Source: Serratia sarumanii
Lineage (GTDB): Bacteria; Pseudomonadota; Gammaproteobacteria; Enterobacterales; Enterobacteriaceae
DNA: 64,000 nt
Direction: 5' to 3'
Assembly: GCF_029962605.1 (NCBI RefSeq)
Contig: NZ_CP124750.1
Span: 2,232,001 to 2,296,000 of the forward strand
Positions within the stretch are counted from its first letter, which is position 1. Each line of letters begins with the position of its first letter. A program made the position numbers and the translations under genes. The notes under the pieces were generated by a model that saw only the letters and a program-made list of their open reading frames with translations, did not search any database and had not been told where the DNA came from. Of the stretch, positions 26,775-35,931 are shown in pieces.

Positions 26775-29204
26775 TCATTTGTCTTCCGTTTCCGCCGCCA
26801 GCGATTCCCTGGCGGCTTTTTTGGCTTTGGCGCGGGCGATAGCCGCCGCGACCGCCGCCTTGCGCGGATCTTCCTCGGCGGTTGCCGGCGCCGTTTCCGC
26901 CGCTGCAGGGGCGTCCGCCTGCTGCGCCGCCTTCTTGGCTTTGGCGCGTGCGATAGCCGCCGCGACCGCCGCCTTGCGCGGATCTTCCTCGGCGGTTACC
27001 GGCGCCGTTTCCGCCGGTGCAGGGGCGTCCGCCTGCTGCGCCGCTTTCTTGGCTTTGGCGCGGGCGATAGCCGCCGCGACCGCCGCCTTGCGCGGATCTT
27101 CCTCGGTGGCTGCCGGCGCCGTTTCCGCCGGTGCAGGGGCATCTGCCTGCTGCGCCGCTTTCTTGGCTTTGACACGCGCCAGAGCGGCAGCGACCGCCGC
27201 CTTGCGCGGGTCTTCTTCGGCGGCTGCCGGCGCCGTTTCCGCCGGTGCTGGGGCATCTGCCTGCTGTGCCGCTTTCTTGGCTTTGACACGCGCCAGAGCG
27301 GCAGCAACCGCCGCCTTGCGCGGATCTTCTTCGGCGCTTGCCGGAGCCGGTTCCGCTGCGGCTGGGGTATCTGCCTGCTGCTCTGCCTTTTTGGCTTTGA
27401 CGCGCGCCAGGGCGGCAGCAACGGCCGCTTTACGCGGATCGTCCTCTGTTGCCGCCGGGGCGGCGTTGTCTGCGGCCGGCGCTTCCTTGCGCGCTTTCAC
27501 GCGGGCCAGCGCCGCGGCCACGGCGGCTTTGCGCGCGTCGTCGCCGGAGGCCGCCGGTGGCGCCTCTTTTTCCGCCTCGGCCGCCAACTGGGCGCGGCGT
27601 TCACGCGCCTGCGCTTTACGCGCTTCGCGGGCAGCGATCATTTCGCTGTTATCCGGCTGCTGGCCGTCGACCGGCGTAACCGCCGCTTCGGCATTCTTGC
27701 TGCGCACGCGCGCCAGCGCGGCCTGCACCGCACCCTGATCGTCGTCGGTCAGTTTGACGGCGGCTTTTTTGTGCCGCTCTTCGCGCGCCAGCTTCTCGCG
27801 CTCCAGGCGGGCCAGCTTGGCTTCGTAACGCGCCTTGGCCTCGGCGGCGCGCGCCGCTTCCAGATCGATAGCCTTGATCTCGGCCTTTTCCTGACGGTAG
27901 TACTGCACCAGCGGGATGTTGCTGGGGCAGACGAACGCGCAGGCGCCGCATTCAATGCAGTCGAACAGGTTATGGTTGCGCGCCTTGTCGTGCTCCTGCC
28001 CACGGCTGAACCAGTACAGCTGCTGCGGCAGCAGCCCGGCAGGGCAAGCGTCTACACACAGGCCGCAGCGGATGCAGGACTGCTCCGGCTCCTGCGGTGT
28101 CATTTCATCGACCGTCGGCGCCAGAATGCAGTTGCTGATCTTAACGATCGGCACGTTCAGCGCAGGCAGGGTGAAGCCCATCAGCGGGCCGCCCATGACC
28201 ACCATCTGCTGCGCCTGCGGGCGGAAACCGGCGAAGTCAAGCAGGTGCTGCACCGGCGTGCCGATGCGCGCCCACAGGTTGCCCGGGCGCTCGATCGCGT
28301 CGCCGGTCAGGGTCACTACGCGCTCAATCAGCGGTTCACCGTCGACGATCGCTCGCTTGATGGCGAAGGCGGTGCCGACGTTTTGCATCAATACGCCGAT
28401 GGCAGAGGAGTGCTTGCCGTGCGGCACTTCCTTGCCGGTCAGGATCTTGGTCAGCTGTTTGGCGCCGCCGGACGGGTATTTGGTGGGGATAACGCGCAGC
28501 GCAATGCCGGACTGGCCGCGTAACGCCTGCTTCAGCGCCGCGATCGCCTCCGGTTTGTTGTCTTCGATGCCGATCAGCGTGACCTTGGGTTGCAGAATAT
28601 GTTGCAGGATCTGCGTGCCTTCAACGATCTGATCGGCATGTTCCTGCATCAGGCGATCGTCGGCGGTGATGTAAGGTTCGCACTCGGCGGCGTTGAGGAT
28701 CAGCGTTTCCACGCCGCTCATGCCGCCCTGCAGCTTGCTAGCGGTTGGGAAACCGGCGCCGCCCAGACCGGCGATGCCGGCCTGATGAATACGTTGAATC
28801 AGATCCGCGGCGGGCGCTTGGCGGTAGTCAGCCACCGGATCGCGCTCGCACCAGCGGTCTTCGCCGTCCGCCTCGATAATCACGCACAGCTCCGTCAGCC
28901 CGGAAGGGTGCGCGGTGATGTGCGGCGTGATGGCGCTGACGGTGCCCGAGGTCGGGGCGTGAACCGGCACGGTGCGGCCGCGGCCGACGGTCAGCGGCTG
29001 GCCTTTCAACACCCGATCGCCGGCATTGACGCACAGCTCGCCTTCAGGCCCCAGATGCTGTTGCAGCGGAATGATAAAGGTCTTGGGCAGGGGAGCGACA
29101 CGCAGCGGCGCACCGCTGGACTGCGTTTTCATTTCCGGCGGATGGATCCCGCCGTTGAAATCCCAGATCCGGTCTTTTTTAAAGGCGGCGAACAGATTAA
29201 GCAT
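26775..29204 (-). CDS. rsxC: Rsx/Rnf complex NADH-binding subunit RsxC with C-terminal repeats
   Basis: An 809-residue subunit, longer than E. coli RsxC (740). The N-terminal half carries the NADH- and FMN-binding Rnf domain ([35 protein letters not shown]). Two 4Fe-4S motifs follow: [19 protein letters not shown] and [16 protein letters not shown]. The last 270 residues are a low-complexity Ala/Lys-rich tail with seven 38-residue repeats ([19 protein letters not shown]...). It overlaps rsxB by 8 bases. The length difference from E. coli lies in the repeat tail, a region known to vary between species. The gene ends next to the Rob-like gene rather than rsxD. Confidence 0.96.
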   Translation of the reverse strand: MLNLFAAFKKDRIWDFNGGIHPPEMKTQSSGAPLRVAPLPKTFIIPLQQHLGPEGELCVNAGDRVLKGQPLTVGRGRTVPVHAPTSGTVSAITPHITAHPSGLTELCVIIEADGEDRWCERDPVADYRQAPAADLIQRIHQAGIAGLGGAGFPTASKLQGGMSGVETLILNAAECEPYITADDRLMQEHADQIVEGTQILQHILQPKVTLIGIEDNKPEAIAALKQALRGQSGIALRVIPTKYPSGGAKQLTKILTGKEVPHGKHSSAIGVLMQNVGTAFAIKRAIVDGEPLIERVVTLTGDAIERPGNLWARIGTPVQHLLDFAGFRPQAQQMVVMGGPLMGFTLPALNVPIVKISNCILAPTVDEMTPQEPEQSCIRCGLCVDACPAGLLPQQLYWFSRGQEHDKARNHNLFDCIECGACAFVCPSNIPLVQYYRQEKAEIKAIDLEAARAAEAKARYEAKLARLEREKLAREERHKKAAVKLTDDDQGAVQAALARVRSKNAEAAVTPVDGQQPDNSEMIAAREARKAQARERRAQLAAEAEKEAPPAASGDDARKAAVAAALARVKARKEAPAADNAAPAATEDDPRKAAVAAALARVKAKKAEQQADTPAAAEPAPASAEEDPRKAAVAAALARVKAKKAAQQADAPAPAETAPAAAEEDPRKAAVAAALARVKAKKAAQQADAPAPAETAPAATEEDPRKAAVAAAIARAKAKKAAQQADAPAPAETAPVTAEEDPRKAAVAAAIARAKAKKAAQQADAPAAAETAPATAEEDPRKAAVAAAIARAKAKKAARESLAAETEDK
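26790..27580 (-). repeat. Seven tandem 114-bp repeats in the rsxC tail
   Basis: Seven in-frame tandem units of about 38 codons. The core [18 protein letters not shown] alternates with Pro/Ala/Glu/Thr linkers. Units 3 to 6 are nearly identical at the DNA level; units 1, 2 and 7 are more diverged, and a degenerate relative ([13 protein letters not shown]) lies further upstream in the protein. Such arrays expand and contract by recombination or slippage. Confidence 0.92.
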
Positions 29205-29769
29205 GTTGCTCCACGTGGATCACTTGCACCGGGATCGTCTTCATGTCCCACTTCCAGTTGGCGGTGGTGGTGGCGACCGGTCTCATTTCAATACAGTCGG
29301 TAGGGCAAGGGGCGACGCACAGGTCGCAGCCGGTGCAGAGGTCGGTGATGACGGTGTGCATGGCGCGGGTGGCGCCGACGATGGCGTCCACCGGGCAGGC
29401 CTGAATGCACTTGGTGCAGCCGATGCAGTTGGCCTCGTCGATATAGGCCACTTTACGCTCCGGCTCGGCGGCGGCTTCGCTGCCCAGCGGCTGCGGCTCG
29501 ACGTTGAGCAGCTCCGCCAGTTTCAACATCACCTGTTCGCCACCCGGCGCGCATTTGTTGATCATCTCGCCGTTGGCCACCGCCTCGGCGTAGGGGCGGC
29601 AACCGGGGTAGCCGCACTGGCCGCACTGGCTCTGCGGCAGGATCGCGTCGACCTGCTCGGCGACCGGATCCTCCTCCACCTCAAAACGGCGCGCGGCGTA
29701 GCCCAGCACCAGTCCGAACAGCAGCCCGAGCGCGCTTAAAGCCGCGATAGCTATCCACAACGCAGTCAT
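29197..29769 (-). CDS. rsxB: Rsx/Rnf complex iron-sulfur subunit RsxB
   Basis: A 190-residue ferredoxin-like subunit. One N-terminal membrane anchor ([21 protein letters not shown]) is followed by a Cys cluster CGQCGYPGC (Fe-S domain, about residues 50-60). Two ferredoxin motifs follow, [16 protein letters not shown] and [16 protein letters not shown]. It passes electrons within the complex on the cytoplasmic side. It is translationally coupled to rsxA (1-base overlap) and rsxC (8-base overlap). Confidence 0.97.
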   Translation of the reverse strand: MTALWIAIAALSALGLLFGLVLGYAARRFEVEEDPVAEQVDAILPQSQCGQCGYPGCRPYAEAVANGEMINKCAPGGEQVMLKLAELLNVEPQPLGSEAAAEPERKVAYIDEANCIGCTKCIQACPVDAIVGATRAMHTVITDLCTGCDLCVAPCPTDCIEMRPVATTTANWKWDMKTIPVQVIHVEQHA

Positions 29770-30350
29770 TAGAATTTCACCAGCCCGGTAAAGCCCATAA
29801 AGGCCAGCGACATCAGCCCGGCGGTGATCAGTGCGATCGAGGAGCCGCGGAACGGCGCCGGCACGTCGGCGACCGCCAGACGTTCGCGAATGGCGGCAAA
29901 CAGCACCATGACCAGCGAGAAACCGGCGGCGGCGCTGAAGCCGTACACGGCGGACTGCAGGAAGTTATAGCCGAGGTTAACGTTAAGCAACGCTACGCCA
30001 AGCACCGCGCAGTTGGTGGTGATCAGCGGCAGGAAGATGCCCAGCAGGCGGTAGAGCGCCGGGCTGGTCTTGCGCACCACCATCTCGGTGAACTGCACGA
30101 CGACGGCGATCACCAGAATGAAGGAGAGCGTGCGCAGATACACCAGATCCAGCGGAACCAGAATAAAGGTGTTGATCACCCAGGCGCTGACGGAGGCCAG
30201 CGTCATGACGAAGGTGGTGGCCATTCCCATGCCGATGGCGCTTTCCAGCTTCTTGGAAACGCCGAGGAACGGGCACAGGCCAAGAAACTTCACCAGAACG
30301 AAGTTGTTCACCAGTACGGTGCCGACAAACAGGAGCAGGTATTCGGTCAT
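29769..30350 (-). CDS. rsxA: Rsx/Rnf complex membrane subunit RsxA
   Basis: A 193-residue membrane subunit with six predicted helices, paralogous to RsxE, nearly identical to E. coli RsxA. Diagnostic blocks are [36 protein letters not shown] and the C-terminal MGFTGLVKF. It is the first gene of the rsxABC transcript; its promoter must lie in 30351-30485. The stop overlaps the rsxB start. Confidence 0.97.
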   Translation of the reverse strand: MTEYLLLFVGTVLVNNFVLVKFLGLCPFLGVSKKLESAIGMGMATTFVMTLASVSAWVINTFILVPLDLVYLRTLSFILVIAVVVQFTEMVVRKTSPALYRLLGIFLPLITTNCAVLGVALLNVNLGYNFLQSAVYGFSAAAGFSLVMVLFAAIRERLAVADVPAPFRGSSIALITAGLMSLAFMGFTGLVKF

Positions 30351-30485
30351 TGCGATGCCTAAAAAAATAAAAGCCGCCTATTATCGGGAATCGGCGGCCG
30401 GACGACAACATATGAATCGCAGGGGTATTGCCTTTTTTGGCGAAAATTTACACAAAACACCCGATAAAACGTGCTGCAACCGCCC

Positions 30486-30926
30486 TTAACGTTCGGTAAA
30501 GGTGCCTTTGACCCGCTGCGAGCGCTTGATGTAAGGCACCAGCAGCGCCGCCATCAGCAGCGGCCAGCCGAGGCTGCGCACTGCCACTTCATCCGGCACC
30601 GGCGCGAAGGCGAAGGCTTTCACCGCCAGGAGCACCGTGATCAGCAGCCACAGCAAGAACAGCTTGGGGAAGCGCTGCGAGCGCTGGCAAAACAGCCACA
30701 GCAGCCACAGGGTGAAGCACCACATCAAGAGCGTGGTCAGCACCGAAAAGTACCATTGCAGGGTAAACGCCTGGGCGTTGGTCAGCAGATAGTCGCGCGA
30801 TTCGGGCATAAAGATCGCCATGGCGTACAGGAGCAGCATCAGGCTGGCGCTGAGCAGGGTGACGATCAGATAGGCCATCGGGGCCAGCAACCAACCGCCG
30901 ATACGAGAGTATTCAGCTTGAGACAT
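30486..30926 (-). CDS. ydgK: DUF2569 membrane protein YdgK
   Basis: A 146-residue inner-membrane protein with four predicted helices and the DUF2569 pattern RIGGWLLAPMAYLI at the N-terminus. It matches E. coli YdgK (136 residues) and sits directly upstream of rsxA as in E. coli. The function is unknown. The start has no rival; upstream sequence is intergenic. Confidence 0.88.
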   Translation of the reverse strand: MSQAEYSRIGGWLLAPMAYLIVTLLSASLMLLLYAMAIFMPESRDYLLTNAQAFTLQWYFSVLTTLLMWCFTLWLLWLFCQRSQRFPKLFLLWLLITVLLAVKAFAFAPVPDEVAVRSLGWPLLMAALLVPYIKRSQRVKGTFTER

Positions 30927-31157
30927 AAAGGCTTCCTGATTGAAACGGGGATCACAGGCGGCATAGCTTAGCGGGTAATACCGGCTTCGTCATCTCAATC
31001 AACCGGATAGCTCGACATCGCGGCGGGTGGCAGCACGTTTGGCTACTCGACGCCGTATTAAGCCCGCTTCAAATTAACATCTCATTTACTTCTTGTTCCA
31101 TCCGGCCGCATGGTGTCAAATCGAAAGGTCTGTCGTGAGCCTGCAAGAGGAAATCCC

Positions 31158-32198
31158 ATGGCTGAGAAAATTCGTGTCGGGCTGGTCGGTTACGGCTACG
31201 CCGGCAAAACCTTTCATGCGCCGCTGATCGCCGGTACGCCGGGGCTGGAGCTGGCTACCGTCTCCAGCAGCGATGCCGGCAAAGTGCACGCCGACTGGCC
31301 GTCGATGGCGGTGGTGGGCGATGCGCAGGCGCTGTTCGCCGATCCCACCCTCGATCTGATCGTGATTCCCACTCCCAACGACACCCACTTCCCGCTGGCG
31401 CAGCAGGCGCTGGCCGCCGGCAAGCACGTGGTGGTGGATAAACCGTTTACCGTGACATTGTCACAAGCGCAGGCGCTGCAACAGCAGGCGCAGCAGAGCG
31501 GTTTGCTGCTGTCGGTATTTCACAACCGCCGCTGGGACAGCGACTTCCTTACCTTGAAAGCGCTGCTGAATGAGGGCGCGCTGGGCGAGGTGGTGTATTT
31601 CGAGTCGCATTTCGATCGCTACCGGCCGCAGGTGCGCCAGCGCTGGCGTGAACAGGGCGGCGTCGGCAGCGGTATCTGGTACGATTTGGCGCCGCACTTG
31701 CTCGATCAGGCGCTGCAACTCTTCGGCAAGCCCGAGCGGCTGTTCGTCGATCTGGGGGAATTGCGGCCGGGGGCGCAGGCGGTGGACTATTTCCACGCCT
31801 TGCTGAGCTATGGCAATCGCCGCGTGGTGCTGCACGCCAGCATGCTGGCGGCGGCGGAGAGCCCGCGTTACGTGGTGCACGGCACCCGCGGCAGCTATAT
31901 CAAATACGGCCTGGACCTGCAGGAAGACCGGCTGAAGGCCGGTGAGCGCCTGCCGCAGGCCGATTGGGGCTATGACATGCGCGACGGCGTGGTGACGCTG
32001 TCACGTGGCGATCTGCTGGCGGAGCAGCCGCTGCTCAACATTCCCGGCAACTACCCGGCCTATTACGCCGCGGTGCGCGACGCGATCGCCGGCATCGGCG
32101 AAAACCCGGTGCCGGCCGCCGACGCCATCACGGTGATGGCATTGATCGAACTGGGGCTGGAATCGGCCCGGCTGCAGCAGGCGCTGCCGGTGGTCTGA
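31158..32198 (+). CDS. ydgJ: Gfo/Idh/MocA-family oxidoreductase YdgJ
   Basis: A 346-residue NAD(P)-dependent oxidoreductase, the same length as E. coli YdgJ. The Rossmann motif GLVGYGYAGKTFHAP is near residues 8-22 and the conserved catalytic region reads VVDKPFTVT. The C-terminal alpha/beta domain carries GSGIWYDLAPHLLDQAL. Substrates of YdgJ are probably sugars or sugar derivatives; none is proven. The start is ATG 31158 (MAEKIRVGL), preceded by AGAGG. A terminator separates it from yfeH. It lies next to ydgK and near add, as in E. coli. Confidence 0.94.
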   Translation: MAEKIRVGLVGYGYAGKTFHAPLIAGTPGLELATVSSSDAGKVHADWPSMAVVGDAQALFADPTLDLIVIPTPNDTHFPLAQQALAAGKHVVVDKPFTVTLSQAQALQQQAQQSGLLLSVFHNRRWDSDFLTLKALLNEGALGEVVYFESHFDRYRPQVRQRWREQGGVGSGIWYDLAPHLLDQALQLFGKPERLFVDLGELRPGAQAVDYFHALLSYGNRRVVLHASMLAAAESPRYVVHGTRGSYIKYGLDLQEDRLKAGERLPQADWGYDMRDGVVTLSRGDLLAEQPLLNIPGNYPAYYAAVRDAIAGIGENPVPAADAITVMALIELGLESARLQQALPVV

Positions 32199-32216
32199 GC
32201 CCGTCCATTTCTCTGT

Positions 32217-32242
32217 GGCCCGGCGCAACGTCGGGCCTTTTT
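32217..32242 (+). terminator. Rho-independent terminator of ydgJ
   Basis: Stem GGCCCG with CGGGCC, extended by imperfect pairs, around a CAA-centred loop, followed by TTTTT. It lies 19 bases after the ydgJ stop and 30 bases before yfeH. Confidence 0.88.
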
Positions 32243-32271
32243 ACGACTTTACGTGCAAGGAAATCCGTTTC

Positions 32272-33276
32272 ATGTCCTGGTTGCAGCGTTTGCGCATTGA
32301 TAAATTTTTGCTGGTTCTGATTTTGGTGGTGATCGTCGCCTCGCTGTTCCCTTGCGAAGGCATCTGGAAAACCTTCTTTGAACACCTGACCACCGCCGCC
32401 ATCGCGCTGCTGTTCTTTATGCACGGCGCCAAGCTGTCGCGCGAGGCGATCGTCGCCGGCATGAGCCACTGGAAGCTGCATCTGCTGGTGTTCCTCAGCA
32501 CCTTTGCGCTGTTCCCGCTGCTTGGGCTGGCGATGAATCTGCTGGTGCCGGGCATCATGACGCCGACGGTCTATCTCGGCTTCCTCTATCTGTGCGCGCT
32601 GCCGGCCACGGTGCAATCGGCCATCGCCTTTACCTCGGCGGCGGGCGGCAACGTGGCGGCGGCGATCTGCAGCGCCTCGGCGTCGAGCATTCTCGGCGTG
32701 TTCCTGTCGCCGCTGCTGGTGGGGGCGTTGATGCATACCCAGGGCGGCAATACCGACGTGCTGCACGCCATCGGTTCAATCATTCTGCAGCTGATGGTGC
32801 CGTTCGTGGTTGGCCATCTGGCGCGGCCGCTGATCGGCAAGTGGGTCGATCGCCATCGTAAGCTGATCAACCTGACCGACCGCTCGTCGATCCTGCTGGT
32901 GGTGTATACCGCGTTCAGCGCGGCGGTGGTGGAAGGGATTTGGCATCGCATCGACGGCTGGTCGCTGCTGACCATCCTGGTTATGTCGTTGGTGCTGCTG
33001 ACGGTGGTGTTGGTGATCAACACCTATGCGGCGCGTTGGCTGGGCTTCAACACCGCCGATGAAATCACCATCGTCTTCTGCGGCTCGAAAAAGAGCCTGG
33101 CGAACGGCATCCCGATGGCCAACGTGCTGTTCCCGGCCGCGGCGGTGGGCGCCATGGTGCTGCCGCTGATGATTTTCCACCAGGTGCAGCTGATGGTGTG
33201 CGCGGTGCTGGCGCAGCGCTATGCGCGTAAAACCGCCAAACAACGGGCCGAGGCGGAAACGCTGGCGGCCAAATAG
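32272..33276 (+). CDS. yfeH: Bile acid:sodium symporter-family transporter YfeH
   Basis: A 334-residue membrane protein with about nine to ten helices, closely matching E. coli YfeH (332 residues). Shared blocks are HLTTAAIALLFFMHGAKLSREAI, LPATVQSAIAFTSAAGGNVAAA and TIVFCGSKKSLANGIPMANV. Belongs to the BASS/SBF-like (PF13593) family; the natural substrate is unknown. In E. coli yfeH is far from add, so this is a Serratia-specific location. The start is ATG 32272 with CAAGGA upstream. Convergent with the AAA ATPase gene, 11 bases between stops. Confidence 0.93.
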   Translation: MSWLQRLRIDKFLLVLILVVIVASLFPCEGIWKTFFEHLTTAAIALLFFMHGAKLSREAIVAGMSHWKLHLLVFLSTFALFPLLGLAMNLLVPGIMTPTVYLGFLYLCALPATVQSAIAFTSAAGGNVAAAICSASASSILGVFLSPLLVGALMHTQGGNTDVLHAIGSIILQLMVPFVVGHLARPLIGKWVDRHRKLINLTDRSSILLVVYTAFSAAVVEGIWHRIDGWSLLTILVMSLVLLTVVLVINTYAARWLGFNTADEITIVFCGSKKSLANGIPMANVLFPAAAVGAMVLPLMIFHQVQLMVCAVLAQRYARKTAKQRAEAETLAAK

Positions 33277-33287
33277 AACGCAGGCCG

Positions 33288-33833
33288 CTAACGGCAGCCC
33301 AGCGCGTCGAGCAGAAAGTCGGCGCGCTCGTCGGGTGAGGTGCGCGGCAGTTCCTGCAGCTGATAGCCATGTTGGCGATAGGCGGCCAGCATCGCTCGAT
33401 AGGTCTGCTCGGCTTCGGCGAAAGATTGTTTTCTCTCGCTGTCCTGCGCGTAGATCGCTCGCCACGGTGGGGCGATGAACACCGTATCGGCATAGCGAAA
33501 AGCGCCGATCGCCGCGGTTAAGGGGGCGGGGATCGGCAACCCGCACAGCGTCAGGTAACCGGCGATATCCGGCAGGCCGCGATCGAAGAACCAGCATGTT
33601 GCGCCCGTCGCTTCCCGCCATGAGCGCAGTTCCCAATCCAGCATCCGCTCGGCGAAAGCCTGGCGATCGCCCCACGGCAGCGCATTGCCGCCAATACTCG
33701 CCTGATCCTGAATAATCGCCCGGCCCGCCTCCTGCGAATGCGGGTAGCCACGGCGATGAAGAACCTCGATGAGCGTGCTTTTGCCCGAACCCGGGCCGCC
33801 GGTCAGCACGATGCGGCGTAGTTTGTCAGACAT
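33288..33833 (-). CDS. AAA_28-type P-loop NTPase
   Basis: A 181-residue single-domain P-loop protein. Walker A is TGGPGSGKST (residues 11-20). Walker B-like region is CWFFDRGLPDIAGYL, and a conserved Arg/Gln lid segment (EAEQTYRAMLAAYRQHGY) follows. It resembles the ATPase/kinase domain found in NadR-like and Ttd14-like proteins, which suggests a small-molecule or nucleoside kinase rather than a motor. The substrate is not evident. It lies between yfeH and add; a nucleoside link is possible only by proximity. The start ATG 33833 has GAGAGGA upstream. Confidence 0.8.
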   Translation of the reverse strand: MSDKLRRIVLTGGPGSGKSTLIEVLHRRGYPHSQEAGRAIIQDQASIGGNALPWGDRQAFAERMLDWELRSWREATGATCWFFDRGLPDIAGYLTLCGLPIPAPLTAAIGAFRYADTVFIAPPWRAIYAQDSERKQSFAEAEQTYRAMLAAYRQHGYQLQELPRTSPDERADFLLDALGCR

Positions 33834-33914
33834 AAGAAATTCCTCTCGTGCGGCAGAGTTATGGGTGAAAACAGCGATAAAGACGAGCAGGCGGAAGAAA
33901 ACGGGGGATGAGAA

Positions 33915-33934
33915 GAAGGCGCCGTGTGGCGCCT
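33915..33934 (-). terminator. Terminator of add
   Basis: A perfect 8-bp stem (AAGGCGCC with GGCGCCTT) around a GTGT loop, just after the add stop on the minus strand, followed there by a pyrimidine-rich CTTCTTCTC. Moderately strong. Confidence 0.75.
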
Positions 33935-33943
33935 TGGGGGAAT

Positions 33944-34942
33944 TTAACCTTGCACTTTGGCGCGCAGCGCCTGTTTTTCCTGCTCGCTGAGGAAGGCCAG
34001 CTTCAGGCCGTTTTCCTGCGCGGTGCGGATTTCCTGCGGCGTCAGCCCGGCCTGCGGCGCGGCGACGCGGTATTCGTGCTCGATCTCGATGCCCTGAACC
34101 GCCGGATCGTCGGTGTTGATCGATGCCAGCACGCCGTGGCGCAGGAAGGTGGCCAGCGGATGCTGTGCCAGCGAAGGCACGGTGCTGGTCTGGATGTTGG
34201 AGGTCAGGCAGGACTCGATGCCGATGCCGTGTTCCGCCAGGAAGTCCATCAGCGCCGGATCTTCGACCGCTTTCACCCCGTGACCGATACGCTCGGCGCC
34301 CAGCTCGCGGATCGCCTGCCAGATACTTTCCGGGCCGGCGGCTTCGCCCGCATGCACGGTGATGCGCAGGCCGGCGTCGCGCGCGCGGTTGAAGTGGTTG
34401 AGGAACAGGCTGCCGGGGAAGCCCAGCTCATCGCCCGCCAAATCCAGCGCGGTAATGCCGTCGCGGTGCGCCAGCAACCCTTCCAATTCCTGCAGACAGG
34501 CGGCCTCGCCAAAGGTGCGGCTCATGATGCCGATCAGGCGAATGTCGATGTCGCGATCGCGGCAGCCCGAACGGATCCCGTCGATCACCGCTTCCACCAC
34601 GCCGGCGACCGGCAGCTGGTGCTTCATCGCCATGTAGTAAGGGGAGAAACGCAGCTCGGCGTAGTGCAGGCCGGCGTTGGCGGCGTCTTCGACGTTTTCG
34701 TAGGCCACACGGCGGCAGGCGTCCAGATCGCCCAGCACCGCCACGCCCCAGTCCAGTTTCTGCAGGAAGCTGACCAGATCCGGTTCGGCGTGGGTGATCT
34801 GCACGTGCGGGCGCAGGCTCTCCAAATCGTTGGCCGGCAGGGCGAGATTGAATTGGCGACCGAGGTCGAGAATGGTCTGCGCGCGGATGTTGCCGTCAAG
34901 ATGGCGGTGAATGTCGGTAAGCGGTAGGCGGGGATCGATCAT
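33944..34942 (-). CDS. add: Adenosine deaminase
   Basis: A 332-residue zinc amidohydrolase converting adenosine and deoxyadenosine to inosine forms, colinear with E. coli Add (333 residues). Zinc ligands are H12 and H14 (DIHRHLDG), the His of TVHAGEAAG and the Asp of SINTDDP; the catalytic Glu lies in [18 protein letters not shown] 34942 is preferred to the GTG three codons upstream because it gives the family start [14 protein letters not shown]. The next gene cluster (DeoR, Nudix, deoxyribosyltransferase-like) is also nucleoside-related. Confidence 0.97.
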   Translation of the reverse strand: MIDPRLPLTDIHRHLDGNIRAQTILDLGRQFNLALPANDLESLRPHVQITHAEPDLVSFLQKLDWGVAVLGDLDACRRVAYENVEDAANAGLHYAELRFSPYYMAMKHQLPVAGVVEAVIDGIRSGCRDRDIDIRLIGIMSRTFGEAACLQELEGLLAHRDGITALDLAGDELGFPGSLFLNHFNRARDAGLRITVHAGEAAGPESIWQAIRELGAERIGHGVKAVEDPALMDFLAEHGIGIESCLTSNIQTSTVPSLAQHPLATFLRHGVLASINTDDPAVQGIEIEHEYRVAAPQAGLTPQEIRTAQENGLKLAFLSEQEKQALRAKVQG

Positions 34943-35078
34943 GCTGGGCACTCGCTAATTTATCGTAGGTAAAGTGCAGAACAGTATAAAAACAAATGAA
35001 TGAAACTTGCCATCTCGTTGCATAAAAAAGTGACTTGAATCACAAATAATGCGAGGTGTATCGCATTTTCGTGGTGAA

Positions 35079-35834
35079 TCAGGCTTTCAACACGCTGACG
35101 CCCGCCTGCTGCAACGGCGCGATCAATGCGTCGTCGGTGGCGCGTTCAACGATGATGGTATGCGCCAGCGTAATGTCACCGATCGCATACTGCGAGGCGG
35201 CGTTAAGCTTGGCGGCGGAGGCCAGCACCACGGTTTCCGCCGCGCGGGCCGCCAGCGCCCGCTTGATGTAGGCCTCTTCCAGATCGCCGGTGCTCAGCCC
35301 CGCGGTGGGGTGCACGCCGGTTACGCCCATAAAATAGATATCGGCGCGAATATGCGACATCGCTTCCACCGCGGCGGCGCCAACGCTGACGATCGAATGC
35401 TTGTACAGCCGGCCGCCGATCAGGATCACCTCCACCGTGGGGTGATCGACCAAGCCCACGGCGACGCTGGGGCTGTGGGTGACGATAGTGGCGTTCAGAT
35501 AGGGCGGCAGCTGCCGGACCAGTTCTGCAGAGGTGGTGCCACCATCGATAATCACTACCTGGCCAGGGGCGATCATCGCCGCCGCCGCTTTGGCGATCGC
35601 GCGTTTGGCGCCGGATTCCAACTGATTGCGCTCGGCGAAGCTGGCAATGGCAGAGGAAACCGGCAGGGCGCCGCCATGTACCCGTTGCAGCAACCCCTCG
35701 GCGTCCAGTTCGCGCAGATCGCGCCGGACAGTGTCTTCCGACAACCCAAACATTTCGCTGAGCTGCTTGGCCAACACCTGGCCGTCCTGGGCCAGTTTTT
35801 CCAGGATGATCTTCTTGCGCTGGCTGGTCAACAT
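35079..35834 (-). CDS. DeoR/GlpR-family transcriptional regulator
   Basis: A 251-residue repressor with an N-terminal DeoR-type HTH (about residues 3-58, SQRKKIILEKLAQDGQ...LSEDTVRRDLRELDAEGLLQRVHGGAL) and a C-terminal DeoRC sensor domain with the sugar-phosphate isomerase-like fold (IDGGTTSAELVRQLP, THSPSVAV, IGGRLYKHS). Effectors of this family are usually phosphorylated sugars. ATG 35834 has GAGAGG at 9 bases; ATG 35840 is possible but too close. It is divergent from the Nudix gene, and three phased CACGA repeats lie between, which suggests it controls both. Confidence 0.9.
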   Translation of the reverse strand: MLTSQRKKIILEKLAQDGQVLAKQLSEMFGLSEDTVRRDLRELDAEGLLQRVHGGALPVSSAIASFAERNQLESGAKRAIAKAAAAMIAPGQVVIIDGGTTSAELVRQLPPYLNATIVTHSPSVAVGLVDHPTVEVILIGGRLYKHSIVSVGAAAVEAMSHIRADIYFMGVTGVHPTAGLSTGDLEEAYIKRALAARAAETVVLASAAKLNAASQYAIGDITLAHTIIVERATDDALIAPLQQAGVSVLKA

Positions 35835-35859
35835 GGCCATTTTCCTCTCAAAATTGCTT

Positions 35860-35899
35860 TGCACGAAATACCTTGATCATACACGAAACTGCACGATAG
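35860..35899. promoter_or_regulatory. Three helically phased CACGA repeats (candidate DeoR-type operators)
   Basis: Direct repeats TGCACGAAAT (35860), TACACGAAAC (35880) and TGCACGATAG (35890) start exactly 20 and 10 bp apart, on one face of the helix, in the 97-base gap between the DeoR-type gene and the Nudix gene. Phased direct repeats are the usual operator form for GlpR/DeoR-type proteins. Confidence 0.7.
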
Positions 35900-35931
35900 T
35901 ATCAATTTCCTTCCTCTGGCGGAGTAAACCG

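Noticed and set aside
26790..27580. Regular repeats suggestive of a CRISPR array
   Set aside because: The repeats are 114-bp in-frame coding units within rsxC with no distinct spacers.
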